Below, one piece after another: positions 28,393 to 44,400 of a DNA stretch of 64,000 nucleotides. The translations under genes and the position numbers were made by a program. Below the pieces are notes generated by a model. It ran no database searches. It saw only the letters and a program-made list of their open reading frames with translations, and was not told where the DNA came from. The DNA comes from Haematococcus lacustris (Eukaryota; Chlorophyta; Chlorophyceae; Chlamydomonadales; Haematococcaceae). The DNA lies in the NCBI GenBank assembly GCA_030144725.1, contig JASKMD010000005.1:62001-126000 (forward strand), read 5' to 3'. The stretch's first letter is position 1. Every line of letters starts with the position of its first letter.

Positions 28393-30829
28393 CTTGCCCG
28401 CCCGCCCGCCCGCCCGCCCGCCCACCCGCCCACCCGCCCACCTGCCCACCCTCCTCTCCTCCCCTTGTTCAGGGAAGCCTAGCCCACTTGGCCACCAGCG
28501 AGGAGGAGAAGGCGCAGGCCATAGTCCATGCACTACTGCGGCGCATGGTTGAGGAGCAGGAGCTGGGCTGGGTAGAGGCCTGTGTGCAGGAGTTGATCGG
28601 GGCAGGTGAGCAGCAGGCAGGGGCGGGGGTGATGGCGAGCCTGCGGCAGCAAGTTCATGGCACCAGGCAAGATGGGCTGCAAGCAGCAGCACCGAGACAT
28701 CAAAGCAGTAATGGGACCAGCGCTGTGCAGTGGGTCATAATCATTATCATCGTCATCGTCGTCGTCGCACATACACACACACACACACACACGCACACAC
28801 ACATGCACATTCAATTGAGTGTGCAGTGCTTGCATGTCCAGTGCTGAAACAAATGGAAATGGCGCCCAGTGCTGTGCAGTGGGTGTGTGGTGTGGTGTGG
28901 GGTGCAGGGGACCTGCTGATCGGCCACGAGGCCGCCCTAGACCTGCTGGCAGAGGTGCTGAGTAGCGGGCTGTTCTGCGATGACGACGTGCACCTGCACC
29001 TGACAGAGTTGGCCATGCTGGTGGGCAACGTGGCCTATGATGTAGCCAACAAGGTGAACGCCTTGTGTCAACACCAACACAAGCACCAACACCAACAAAG
29101 AGCCTGCTACCACTGAACACAAGGCTGCTGGCCTCTTGTGGCTTAAGGAGCATGCCGGCTTGGGCCATGGACCCCAGGGCAGGCTTTTGGCCCCCCTGCT
29201 GTCCACCGGCCCCGTTGGTCCCCTTCCACCTTGGTGCTCCCGCAAAACCTAGGCCCAGGGAGGGGGGTACATGGGGGGCCAGGGCTGTGGCTGGCTTCCT
29301 GTGCCATGGGGCCACTGCTTGTTCAACTTCTCCCACTTGGCTGAGCGGAAGACCTGGTTCCAATGGTGGGAGCAGCGAGGAGCGTAGGGCTGCTGATGAG
29401 GTGTCCGAAGAGGCCATGGCCATGTGCCATGGGGCCCACTGCCGGCTGCTCAGCACAGTGCCTTGCAGCACCTGTCAAACCAGCATCCCCTGCATTGGTG
29501 ACGGCACCAGCACAAGCACTGCTTAGGGTTTCGATAATCCCAACCGTACCCTCAAAAGCTCCCAACCTGCTTCACAGAGCACCGCAAACCTGGTCAAGGC
29601 ATGCGGCATATGCTGGGAGAGTTGAGTGTGATGTCATGTGTGAGGAACAGTGACATAGTGTAAGTGTAGCTGGGTGTCGCTTGTGCTGACAGGTGGACCT
29701 GTTGCGTGTGAGCCAGCCCCCGTTGCCCCCGCCCCGCTACCACAACCCCTCCATCCTGCAGCCGCTGCAGAAGACATGGCTGAGGGCTGGGTGGCGCCCA
29801 CCAGCAGCCCCTGAGCCCCCACCCCCAGGCCACCCAGGACCCTGGGTCAACCCCACCCCCACCCCAGCCGCTGCTGCTGACACTCTGCTGGCAGACCCCA
29901 CAGAGGCCCCCCCTGAGCAAGCATGGGGGTTGGCAGAGGAGCCAGGTGCCCCGGCTCCCACCTTCCTCCCAGCTGCCGCTGTCCCTGCGCCTGCCCCAGT
30001 GCCAGAGTCAAGGAAGGACAAAGCAGCGCCCTTCCACCACCTCGCCACAGACAAGTTCCAGAAGCCGCTGCAGCCCAGGTCTCAGGTCACACCAGGCCAG
30101 GGGGGCCCTGCACCTACCCCTCAAGCCCACCCTGACCCGCCCACCCCCTACACACTCTCTGCACCCAGCCAATCCAACCCCAGTTCGAATCCCAGCTATG
30201 CGCCTGGCTATGTGGCGGCCTGGGACGCTCCTATCCCTGAGCCCCACCAGCCATCCACCTCAGGGCATGCCAACGGGAATTCAACAGCGCACAGTTGGGG
30301 GGTGGCTGCATCGGCTGAGAGCATAGCACAGCGGCCTGTCCAGGCAGTGAGGGAGGTGGGGCGTGTGCCTGCCCACCCCACACCCTCAGCTCACCCTGCC
30401 AGCGCTGGGCTGCAGGGCGGCAGGGGGGCCACGCAGACAACCAGCCAGATCACCCTGCCCTGGCCCCCCACCCAGCCACTACACCCCACCCCACTCCCCT
30501 CCCACCCGCAGCCAGCTGCAGTGGGGGCCTTGACACACTTATTCCCGCAGCTTCTAGTAGGGCAGGCGGCGGCAGGCCAAGGCCAGGTGCTGCCCCCACC
30601 GGCAGCTGGGTTGCCCCACTTGGTGGCTATGCCTGTGCGGCCGCTGCAAGTTGCCCTGACGCCCAGCTACCAGCCGGTGCTGGGGCCTGGGCTGTATGGA
30701 GCTCAAGGGGCGACGCGCCAGCAGGCTGACCTGCAATGGGAATGTTCACTGTGCACTTACTTGCACACAGGGGACGAGGCCAGGATGCGTGACTGCATGA
30801 TTTGTGGTACTGAACGCGGATCAGAGTAG
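23447..30829 (+). CDS. RING E3-like protein with two RanBP2 zinc fingers and a Pumilio-like middle
   Basis: Fourteen exons fit in phase: 23447-23531, 23982-24091, 24588-24652, 24829-24952, 25198-25341, 25586-25706, 26004-26081, 26253-26417, 26922-27115, 27226-27362, 28012-28243, 28473-28605, 28908-29053 and 29693-30829 (TAG), 956 residues. The RING has CFVC, RPCGHKLCAVC and KCPFC, split by an intron. A RanBP2-type finger follows (DWACPSC..N..CRTCG, about residue 150). The middle has repeats like PUF motifs: HPTGTFSVQNLAEAA, KHNLATYVMQKLIVAA and TQHFGVVCLTCVLSVG. The tail is proline-rich and ends with a second RanBP2 finger (WECSLC..CMICGTERG). RING suggests ubiquitin ligase activity; the PUF-like part suggests RNA binding. 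Both are inferred from motifs. The order of domains is unusual to my knowledge. Confidence 0.8.
23781..23930 (+). repeat. (ATC)n tract in intron 1 of the RING gene
   Basis: Nearly pure ATCATC with a few AAC changes, followed by CAGCAGCAG, inside intron 23532-23981. Confidence 0.9.
24108..24464 (+). repeat. (GGGC)n then (AGGC)n tetranucleotide array in intron 2 of the RING gene
   Basis: About 73 perfect copies of GGGC (24108-24401) turn into about 16 copies of CAGG (24402-24464). The first part is pure G and C for nearly 300 bases. It lies right behind the donor AAG|GCAGGT of the intron that splits the RING domain. Confidence 0.95.
26114..26241 (+). repeat. (CCACA)n pentanucleotide array in a RING-gene intron
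   Basis: About 25 copies ending 11 bases before the acceptor at 26252. Confidence 0.95.
27560..27955 (+). repeat. CTGACCTCACCTGCCCC minisatellite in a RING-gene intron
   Basis: Units of 16 and 17 bases (CTGACCTCACCTGCCC with or without one more C) alternate for about 24 copies inside intron 27363-28011. Confidence 0.95.
28349..28446 (+). repeat. (CCTG)n/(CCCG)n tract in a RING-gene intron
   Basis: CCTGCCTG changes into CCCGCCCG and then CCCACCTG. It resembles the tetranucleotide array at 24108 in reverse complement. A (CA)n run at 28771-28806 is in the next intron. Confidence 0.9.
29313..29403 (+). repeat. Dispersed repeat B, copy 1
   Basis: CAACTTCTCCCACTTGGCTG..GAAGACCTGGTTCCAATGG..GGGCTGCTGATGAGGTGTCC also occurs at 31418-31501 with about 95 percent identity. 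This copy lies in intron 29054-29692 of the RING gene. Confidence 0.8.
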
Positions 30830-31536
30830 GTTCTTGTGTGAGAGATCTTCACTCTATACAGATCAAATACCATCCCTGGTGAGGGGTCCTGTGATCCTAC
30901 CTTGGCTTTAAGGTTATCCTCAGTCATCATAATCGTCACATGTCTTCATCATGTGTCTGTTCATCTTATGTCCACTTGTTGCCAGCTGGAGCTGCCAGCT
31001 GGACGGGGGAAGGTGCTGTGGCTGGCTATGTGTGAGTAAACATTGGACAGGGAGTCAGGCATCGTGCAGCCATTCGCGTCCATCCTAATCCTGAGCTCCA
31101 GAGGCCTACCAGATATGTATGTCATCCACGAACTGCACCGTATCAGTGTGCAAGCTAAACGAGCCCGACGAAAAAGCTGCCAGCTGACACTGTCGGGCCC
31201 TTACCACATTGTGAAGGGACGGACACCGCACACCAGCAAGTAACTTCCCCCTGCAATGTTACAACCATTTTCAACATGCCGGTCTCTCAAACGACGAAAT
31301 GCGTCCGTCACACGGGCGCAAAGGGGCCGGGCACAGCCGTTCACCATGGCGCGCACTGTCGCCAAGCAGCAACGTTCGCGAACTGTACATTTTAGTAGAT
31401 AATCAAGTGCTGTTTTGTTGAACTTCTCCCACTTGGCTGAGCGGAAGACCTGGTTCCAATGGTGGGAGCATCGAGGAGCGCAGGGCTGCTGATGAGGTGT
31501 CCGCAACATTATAGTCGCTCTCATCTCGCTGCAGGG
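30830..31536. other. Spacer between RING and PP2C genes with dispersed repeat pieces
   Basis: It holds copy 2 of repeat B (31418-31501) and a block at about 31198-31235 (CTTACCACATTGTGAAGG then CGGACACCGCACACC) that recurs near 43976-44010. A minus frame of 107 codons (31524-31201) covers both, but I recognise no family in it. The PP2C promoter should be here. Confidence 0.45.
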
Positions 31537-34453
31537 ATGCGGCTCGTCACAACCAGTGGCTCAGGAGCACGAGCACGAGGTCCAAAAAGTCAAAGTAGAA
31601 GTCAAGCAAGGTCTGAAACGGTCTGCGGGGCTACGTCAAAGTCAGGCACGGGCCCATGCTCACGATATCCCTTTCATTGCATTGCAGTGACTGCGCAGCA
31701 AATCACCAATGGCATCAACCAACCGTCCTCAGCAGCAGTAGCTGCAGCTGCAGAGGCTGAGAAGGCAAAGACAACCAGGGCCCGGAGGCTTTCCTACGTT
31801 TCTGCCGATGCCAACGGTGTAGCTTCGGTGAGATGCCAGCCTCACCCAGAGCCAGCGGCCAGCACCACTGTGTTTGGAACCTCCCCACCCTTCACCCCCC
31901 ACACACCTTCCCTGCCTCCTGCCCTCCCCCCTCCCTTCCCGTCTCCCTTCCCTCTCAACTCCTCTCCCACCTCCTCTCCCCAACAATTAGTGGTGTCTAC
32001 AGTGTTTGTCACTGGAGGTGTTCCTTTGTATCTGCTATTAGTGTAACTTTGGTTTGCCAACAGTGTAGCGTCAGCGAGTCGTCGGCCTCACCAAAGCCAG
32101 CAACCAGCAGCTATGTACATGCTTGCACATCTCTATGCACAGGCGGACCCCACGGCTGTGCCCACTGTGGCTGGTGCCAAGCCAGTCACCCCACCCGCAG
32201 CTCCCACAGTGTCCAACACAGGCCGAGCCCGCCGGCTCTCTTACATTGACGTAAGAGGCAGTACTTGCACTGCCCAGCTGAGCTGGCTTTTGCGACAAAC
32301 CCCTGCTCTTGTGTTCGCTTTCGCTGACCCTGCTACTGGTTTTGCCTAAAGGCAACTGGCAAGCAAGTCGAGCACGACCCAGAAGTACCTGGGGCTGATC
32401 AAGCCCTACTGAAGTCGGATGAACTTGCTGCTGGAGCTTTGGTAAGCTGCCAGCTTAATTGTTTGCGATCCCAGGGCCAGGTTGCCACAGTCCTGGAGGC
32501 TTTGCGCAGGGTGCCAACAAGCGCACCATCAGCATCAACGTGGCTTGCATGTCACGGGCTGGTCGTGAACCAGGCTTCAAGAAGACCAACCAGGACAACT
32601 GCTTTGCATTTGAGAAGTTCATCGCAGAAGACCAATCCCTATTCGGTGCAATGGATGGCCATGGGCCCCACGGTGCGTGCCCAGCAGCAGCGACCATCAC
32701 GCTGCATGCGCCACTCACACCCCTGCAGTGCCATCACACCATCACGCTCCGTGCGCCACAGGCCTTGCCATGTGCGACATATGGCTGCACCTATCCTTGC
32801 ATGCAGGCCACCTGGTATCCGGCTATGTCAAGCAGCACTTGCCCATCATCCTTGTCAACCACTTGACCACGGAGACAGATGTGAAGCGGTCGCTGACCTC
32901 TGGCTTCGTGGAGGTGGACAGATCACTTGGCAGCAGCCGCATAGACTGCGAGTTTAGCGGCAGCACCTGCGTCGTCAGCTATCTGAATGGTCGCACTCTC
33001 ACTACGGCTTGGGTGGGCGACTCGCGAGGGGTCATGGGGAAGGAGGCTGCGGATGGCCGCATCGTAGCCATGGACCTGACAGTGGACCACAAGCCCACCA
33101 CCCCTGAGGAGAAGGACCGCATCCTCCACAGCAACGGCCGCGTGGAAAGGTATGGCTGCTGCAGATGTCCAGCTTGCTTGTAGCTCCCATGCAACATGGC
33201 CCAACACGTGGCCCCCCAAAGCCCATGCTGAGGCAGTGACGTCACACCATGCAAAACCAGGAATGGAGTGGCTGATGTGGTTCAGAACCAGGAATACTGT
33301 GACTGGCGCGAGCTTTCTGTGCGTCCGTAGGCTGGTGGACGAAACAGGCGAACCAATGGGCCCATACCGGGTCTGGCTCCAGTACGCCTGGATTCCTGGT
33401 CTGGCCATGAGCCGGGCGCTGGGAGACGTGCTCGCACACCAGTGAGTCCACCTTGCAGTGCGTCTAGATTGCCTCCATGTACACAGCAATAATTGCGTAA
33501 TTCCAGCCACTTCTTTGCTTCGTGTTCTCCTCTTTGTTGACCTGAAGCCCCCGTTTCTGTTCTGCGCATCGCATCATCATGTCATTGCTAGGGTGGTTGT
33601 CGAGTTATGTCATGTTTGCATGCTGGCAGTGGTGCAATCTTTCTGCAAGGAAGTGGCCAAAAGCATGCATCTTACTGTGTAGCTCTTCTCGCTGGCTTCC
33701 CTCAGCAGCACCATGCTGGTGACCTGCTATGTACAAGTGGTGTTGACCTTGCTTGTGCAGAGTTGGAGTTGTGTCAGAGCCAGAGCACTCGGTGCATGAG
33801 CTGGTCCCAGAAGACCGCTTCATCATCCTAGCCAGTGACGGAGTGTGGGAGTTCATCAGCAGCCAGGAAGCGGTGGACATCGTATCCCAGTATGCCACAG
33901 CGGAGGAGTCGTGTCGTCAGGTGAGTGGCTGGTGCCTGGGGTGTGAGCAGGGCAGCTAACAACAGCGCAGCTGCAGCAGACTGGCAGCTAAGGTAACAGC
34001 TATGATGTACAGCCACGCTATGAGTTGGCAGGGCAATGCATTTGTCCAGGCATATGATGTACAGCCACCATCACCAAGACCCATGCAGCAGCTGACAGCA
34101 GCTCCGTCGACCCCTTCACAGTACAGCCTGCCCCGTGTGCCATCTTCGACACAGCACCACCCTGATGGGCCCCATCCCTGTGTGGCTGCTGGCCCTCCTG
34201 CCCACCCCGGTCTTGTGCCGTGTGCCCCTCCTCCTGCACCCACTGCTGCCGCCACAGCACTGCTTACTGGCCAAGATATCTTTGAGTCTTGTGGGCATCA
34301 TGGCCACAATCACAGAAAGGGAGGGACTGCAACAGTGCCTGCCTTGCCACCCTGCAGTTGGTGGACGAGGCATACCAGCGCTGGCTGACAGAGGAAGAAG
34401 GCGTTGTGGATGACATCACTGCCGTTGTGGTGAAGTTTGTGCACCCAGCCTAG
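31537..34453 (+). CDS. PP2C-type (PPM) serine/threonine protein phosphatase
   Basis: Nine exons fit in phase: 31537-31579, 31688-31827, 32143-32250, 32352-32441, 32510-32672, 32807-33149, 33331-33441, 33761-33920 and 34358-34453 (TAG), 417 residues. PP2C motifs appear in order: [84 protein letters not shown] and [10 protein letters not shown]. The four aspartates that bind the two metal ions (NQDN, DGHG, SDGV, DDIT) are present, so it should dephosphorylate phospho-Ser/Thr with Mg or Mn. The first 130 or so residues are a separate extension with two RARRLSY motifs, possible basophilic kinase sites. The first exon ([10 protein letters not shown]) is chosen because its phase fits; it is the least certain part. 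Confidence 0.88.
34021..34273 (+). repeat. Dispersed repeat A, copy 1 (in a PP2C intron)
   Basis: A 253-base block from TGAGTTGGCAGGGCAATGCA to GCACTGCTTACTGGCCA recurs at 42545-42797 with about 93 percent identity in the same orientation. One frame is open and reads [20 protein letters not shown]. It looks like a low-complexity coding piece of an element. It sits in intron 33921-34357. Confidence 0.85.
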
Positions 34454-35448
34454 TCAGTGCCATGCAAGGCCAGGAGCAAGGAGTAGTCTAGCCATGCAAG
34501 CCAGGCACTGTGGTTACTTTCAGGTTTGACAGGGTGCAGGTGGTTGTGGTCTGAAGCATCTTGCTATGCTATGATATTCTGCCTGAGTAAGGCCAGTGCA
34601 GTGCTGCCAGCGTATGCAGTAGCACTTGACTGGGCTGTCTTCAAAGCTGCTGTCTGTCGCAGCTGCAACGACCATGTGTCACTAGCCAGGGGCAGATGGG
34701 GTTGCAGCCAGGGGCAGCCAGGAATTCAGCCACGGGCAGATGGGGTGTCACCCACATTGCACCCTGCCTATCATCAGTTTGATGGAGGTGAGAGTCAGAC
34801 AGAGGCTGCCTGGTGTTGTACATGCCTGGTGGCTCACTGAATGACCCATGCCCCAGTCGCTGCATGCCAGCTCAGGTTGGAGTGCGCATTGAGTATAATT
34901 AATGTGGACTCTATGAAGCTAGAGCATGGAACGCTTGCACTGATCACGCATGAAGTGCTTAATAAGATGGGACTTCAATCGGATTGCCATTTGCTGTGCC
35001 ATGTGCTGAAAAAACTGCATCACCTCCACCTCCATCTTGTGCTGCTTTCGTCAGCATTCTGCTCATGGCCCTATGCTGTGTTTGGCAGCCAGTAGATTGG
35101 ACCATGGCATGGCCGTGGCATGAATTTGATAGATCCTAGCGTTTTAAAGCAGCCCGCCCATTACTAAGGGCACGGAGCCTTGTAACCAGGTTGTGTGCAA
35201 TAGTGAGAGCCAAGCAGCCCCCTCGTCCCTCACTAGGGCCTCCATTCGAGTCGGACCATTAGTGATCAATAGCGGGACCACTCAAATGGCGTTCAGGGGC
35301 TGTGTGAAGTAAACCCAATGCACATGGACATGGTGCTTGACTGCCTACCACCTACATTACTGCCCAACCGCGAGGGGTTTAGTGTAGAGTTGGCATGACC
35401 TGCATGCACTCAGTGTAAGCCGATGACAGCTCAAATGGGGGGCACACG
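34454..35448. other. Spacer downstream of PP2C
   Basis: No recognisable gene. GCCAGGGGCAGATGGGG is repeated with changes at 34688-34745. TGTAA motifs at 35181 and 35415 could serve polyadenylation but are far from the stop. Confidence 0.4.
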
Positions 35449-36169
35449 CTACTGTGCCTCAGCAGGCTGCTGCTGCTGGGCCTTGGGTGGTTGGTCTCGG
35501 AGCCGCTTGTAGCCCAGGCCAGGGTACTCCTTGCCCTTGGCTGGCAGAGCTGTCTGCTCTGGCCACCAGCACAGCTCCAGCGGCCGCCACCTGCTCTCGC
35601 CAATGCGCTGTATGTTCAGTGCTGCATTGCAGTCCCGGTCCAGCCACCTGCCTGGCTGTGGTGCCGGCTTGGTTTAACAGCCTTGCCCTTGCCTTTGCCC
35701 TTGACGGGCTGGGTGGGCTCAGCTGCCTGCTCAGCCTTAGTGCGCTTGCTGCGCTTGGCTGCCGGGGGAGTGCTGGGCCCTGGCTCTGAGACTGCTGCCT
35801 GTGTTGCCGTTTGGCTGCATGGGGGCTTGCGGGGGGCCACTACCGGGCACCACATAAGGTCCCGCACTGGCTGGTCACGCTGCTGGCTCCAGGCTGGGCG
35901 CAGCAGGCGGAGGTCCACCTGCCCTGCTGGGGGCTTCCAGCCAGCAGGCCTGGTGGGCTGCTCATGGTCCAGCTCCTCCTCACATGGCTGCTGGCCATTC
36001 ACTGCTGAGCTGACCCGGGTGATGCAGTGCTTATCCACAAGCACGACCCTGCCCCGTCGCTGCTCTATGCCCTTGTGCCTGCACACCACGGCTAGGGATA
36101 CGCACCTTTCAGTTTCCTTGCCGTGCCCTGACTTTGCTTGGCAGTGCCCTTCCGCTTCTTTTTAGCCAT
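35449..36169 (-). pseudogene. TnpB/Fanzor-like protein, internally deleted and frameshifted
   Basis: On the minus strand an ATG at 36169 starts MAKKKRKGTAKQSQ, a nuclear-localisation-like basic stretch, then meets a stop at 36094-36092. The next frame reads RGRVVLVDKHCITRVSSAV, resembling the VDEhrTS..C segment of TnpB/Fanzor before the zinc ribbon. A Lys-rich linker (KGKGKGKAVK) follows. After a frameshift near 35670 come GRWLDRDCNAALNIQRIGES, RPLELCWWPEQTALPAKGKE and YPGLGYKRLRDQPPKAQ before the stop at 35451-35449. The DRD-NAALNI motif is the RuvC-III signature. The family call is by motif memory. The copy cannot make the full protein. Confidence 0.55.
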
Positions 36170-37154
36170 CACGCGATGTGCTTTGAGACGGGACGGATGT
36201 TTTGCAATGAGTACACGGCCATGATGACTACATGCAGATACATGCATGATCATTAGGGCCAGCTGCGGGCCAGCTGAGCATGCGGCCTCATTGCCAGAGG
36301 GGAGGGAGGTCCTTTCGTCCCCCCCACCTCCCCAGCCTCCTGCCCTCTCCCTTCCTGCCGCCCTTCCCTCCCACCTCCTCTCCCGCCTTCCCTCCCCAAC
36401 AATTCGTGTTCATTACTGGAGGTGTTCCTTTGTTTCGGTTTTGGTTGTGTACACAAGGTGTGAGCCAAGCAGCTCGGGAGGTCAACAAGTTGCCTTGGAC
36501 GAGCTTGCCTGCCACACTCCAACACGCATCTTAGCCATGTCTGGGGGTCACTACGCCACAAACGGCTGGATCCAGTGGCCAACGTGTACTGTTCAACGCC
36601 TGACCCGGGTGGCACGAAGGTAGCACTCCACTGGCAGACCTAGCACCTGGCCCAGGCTCTTCACCTTCTTACAGCCCCTGCAAAACACAACAACTTGCGT
36701 GCCGTTGCAGAGTCTACCTGCTGCAGCACGTAGGGTGAGAGAGGCACCCCCACATGGACCACATGATGCGTGATGGATGGTTTACAACGCTCAAGGCGTC
36801 AGCCGTTAGACTGCTAGTCTGTGCTACACCACATGGACTACATGATGCAGCTTGCTAAGCGTATGGGCGTCTGAATAGCTGTTGGCAATGACTGAACACT
36901 TGACCTACAGTTGTACGGTTAATGGTGTTAAATCCTGTACTCAATGTCACCGTACATGTTATCCCTAGGTGTTGAGCACCTGCTTTATGTTTGTTCACAT
37001 GTCCACTACATCAAAATGTAAATTACCCGCCGCCGGTTCAATGCTGTCTTCCACTGTAATCCACCATCGCCACCTGCGCCTGCACACCCTCCCGCAGTAC
37101 CTACTCCCTCGCTTACCTTTGCACCAGGTGCTATACTCAGTTTCAGCCAGCCTA
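36170..37154. other. Spacer with repeat pieces and PRMT10 5' flank
   Basis: A pyrimidine-rich block ending CCAACAATTCGTGTTCATTA and CTGGAGGTGTTCCTTTGT (36300-36440) matches 31900-32030 in the PP2C gene. At 36772-36826 a GATGGTTTACAACGCTCAAG..GTCAGCCGTTAGACTGCTAG segment matches the LINE 3' tails at 13431 and 13636. No gene was recognised before the PRMT10 start. Confidence 0.5.
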
Positions 37155-43167
<6,013 letters not shown>

Positions 43168-44400
43168 CGGCGGCTGACTGCCATGCTGCTGCTCCACCTC
43201 CGGCAGTAGCAGCAGCAACACAGCCATCAGGACCACCATCAACACCATCTCAGCCACCATGCAGGCACTATACGCTGGCCTTCACTTCTATAGGATCAGG
43301 GCGGTGCTGGCGAGCATGTCTCTGCAGCCGGCCTCCCCTAACCCTGCCACAGCTTTGTGCGCCTCTCACGAAATGCAACCTGCCCTCTGCAGTCTGTGTG
43401 CACCTCCATGCAAGGGCAGGTGTGGTGGCAGCGGTGTGTTACAGCCCTGCGTCACAGCCCCTGCGTTGGTGATGAGAGCAGTGGCACTCAGACAAGTAAT
43501 GACTGTCACAGGGCTTGCTGGGGACTCTGGGTGAGGGTGAGGGGCATAGCTCAGCCATGCGCTGCACAGTCATGTGTTTCCCCAGACATCATGAAGAACA
43601 TCATCCGAGATGACCTTGATGAGCATGGCACGCGTGATCAAGCGATGGCACAGCATAGTGCACGTTGCCTTTTCCATCCCAATTCGAGTCACTTGTTGTC
43701 AATCCCGCACCGAAGGATCCTATCCTGAGATGTGACACGCGTATCTTGTGCGGGGTGAGTTTCAATCAAGTTCATGTCGTGGATCTATGGCATTGTGAGC
43801 GCTCAATGTGAAGCAGCTAAGGACGCGCCTATGTTGTATCCATCATCACGTGTCCACATCTCTGTGCCTGAGCCCATGATGGTCAATCACAGGTGGCTAA
43901 CCTTCAGTACCGAGCCATGAGTGTGTGGTGGTTCTGTCGGCCTGACAGGTTTAAGATGCTGATTAAACTCAGCCCCTACCACATTGTGAAGGGGACGAAC
44001 ACCGTACACCGAGAAAACTTGTCTGAGCCGGTCTGTACAGGTTTGGACTTTGAAAAGGGCGCCTGAGCTGCTGCCGGGATATATCCACAAGCCAGCCAAG
44101 TCCGTACGGATATACCCACAAGCAAGCCAAGGTATATCGCACTATGTCCCACCGATGTCGCAGCTCCTGGAGATGGGTGTTAGAGGAGCGTTTGCAGGCA
44201 AAATGGGGTAGCTACCGTGTGAGTCGCGTTTTGTTGAAAGTCACACTTCCAAGACAAGTCACACTTCCATGCGAGGCACAATTACAGACTGAGACCTGCC
44301 GTGTTCCTTGTCAAGCTCAGCATCACACAGCTCGTTAACCTTTCGCGAATCGCCATGCCTTGCTGGTGGACCCGTTGAACCAGTAGCTTGCCACGCTGCA
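43168..44400. other. Spacer between PRMT10 and callose synthase
   Basis: It contains a piece at 43976-44010 (CCTACCACATTGTGAAGG then GGACGAACACCGTACACCG) shared with the spacer at 31.2 kb, and a doubled ATATCCACAAGC/ATACCCACAAGC unit near 44080-44125. No further gene was recognised. The callose synthase promoter should lie here. Confidence 0.45.
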
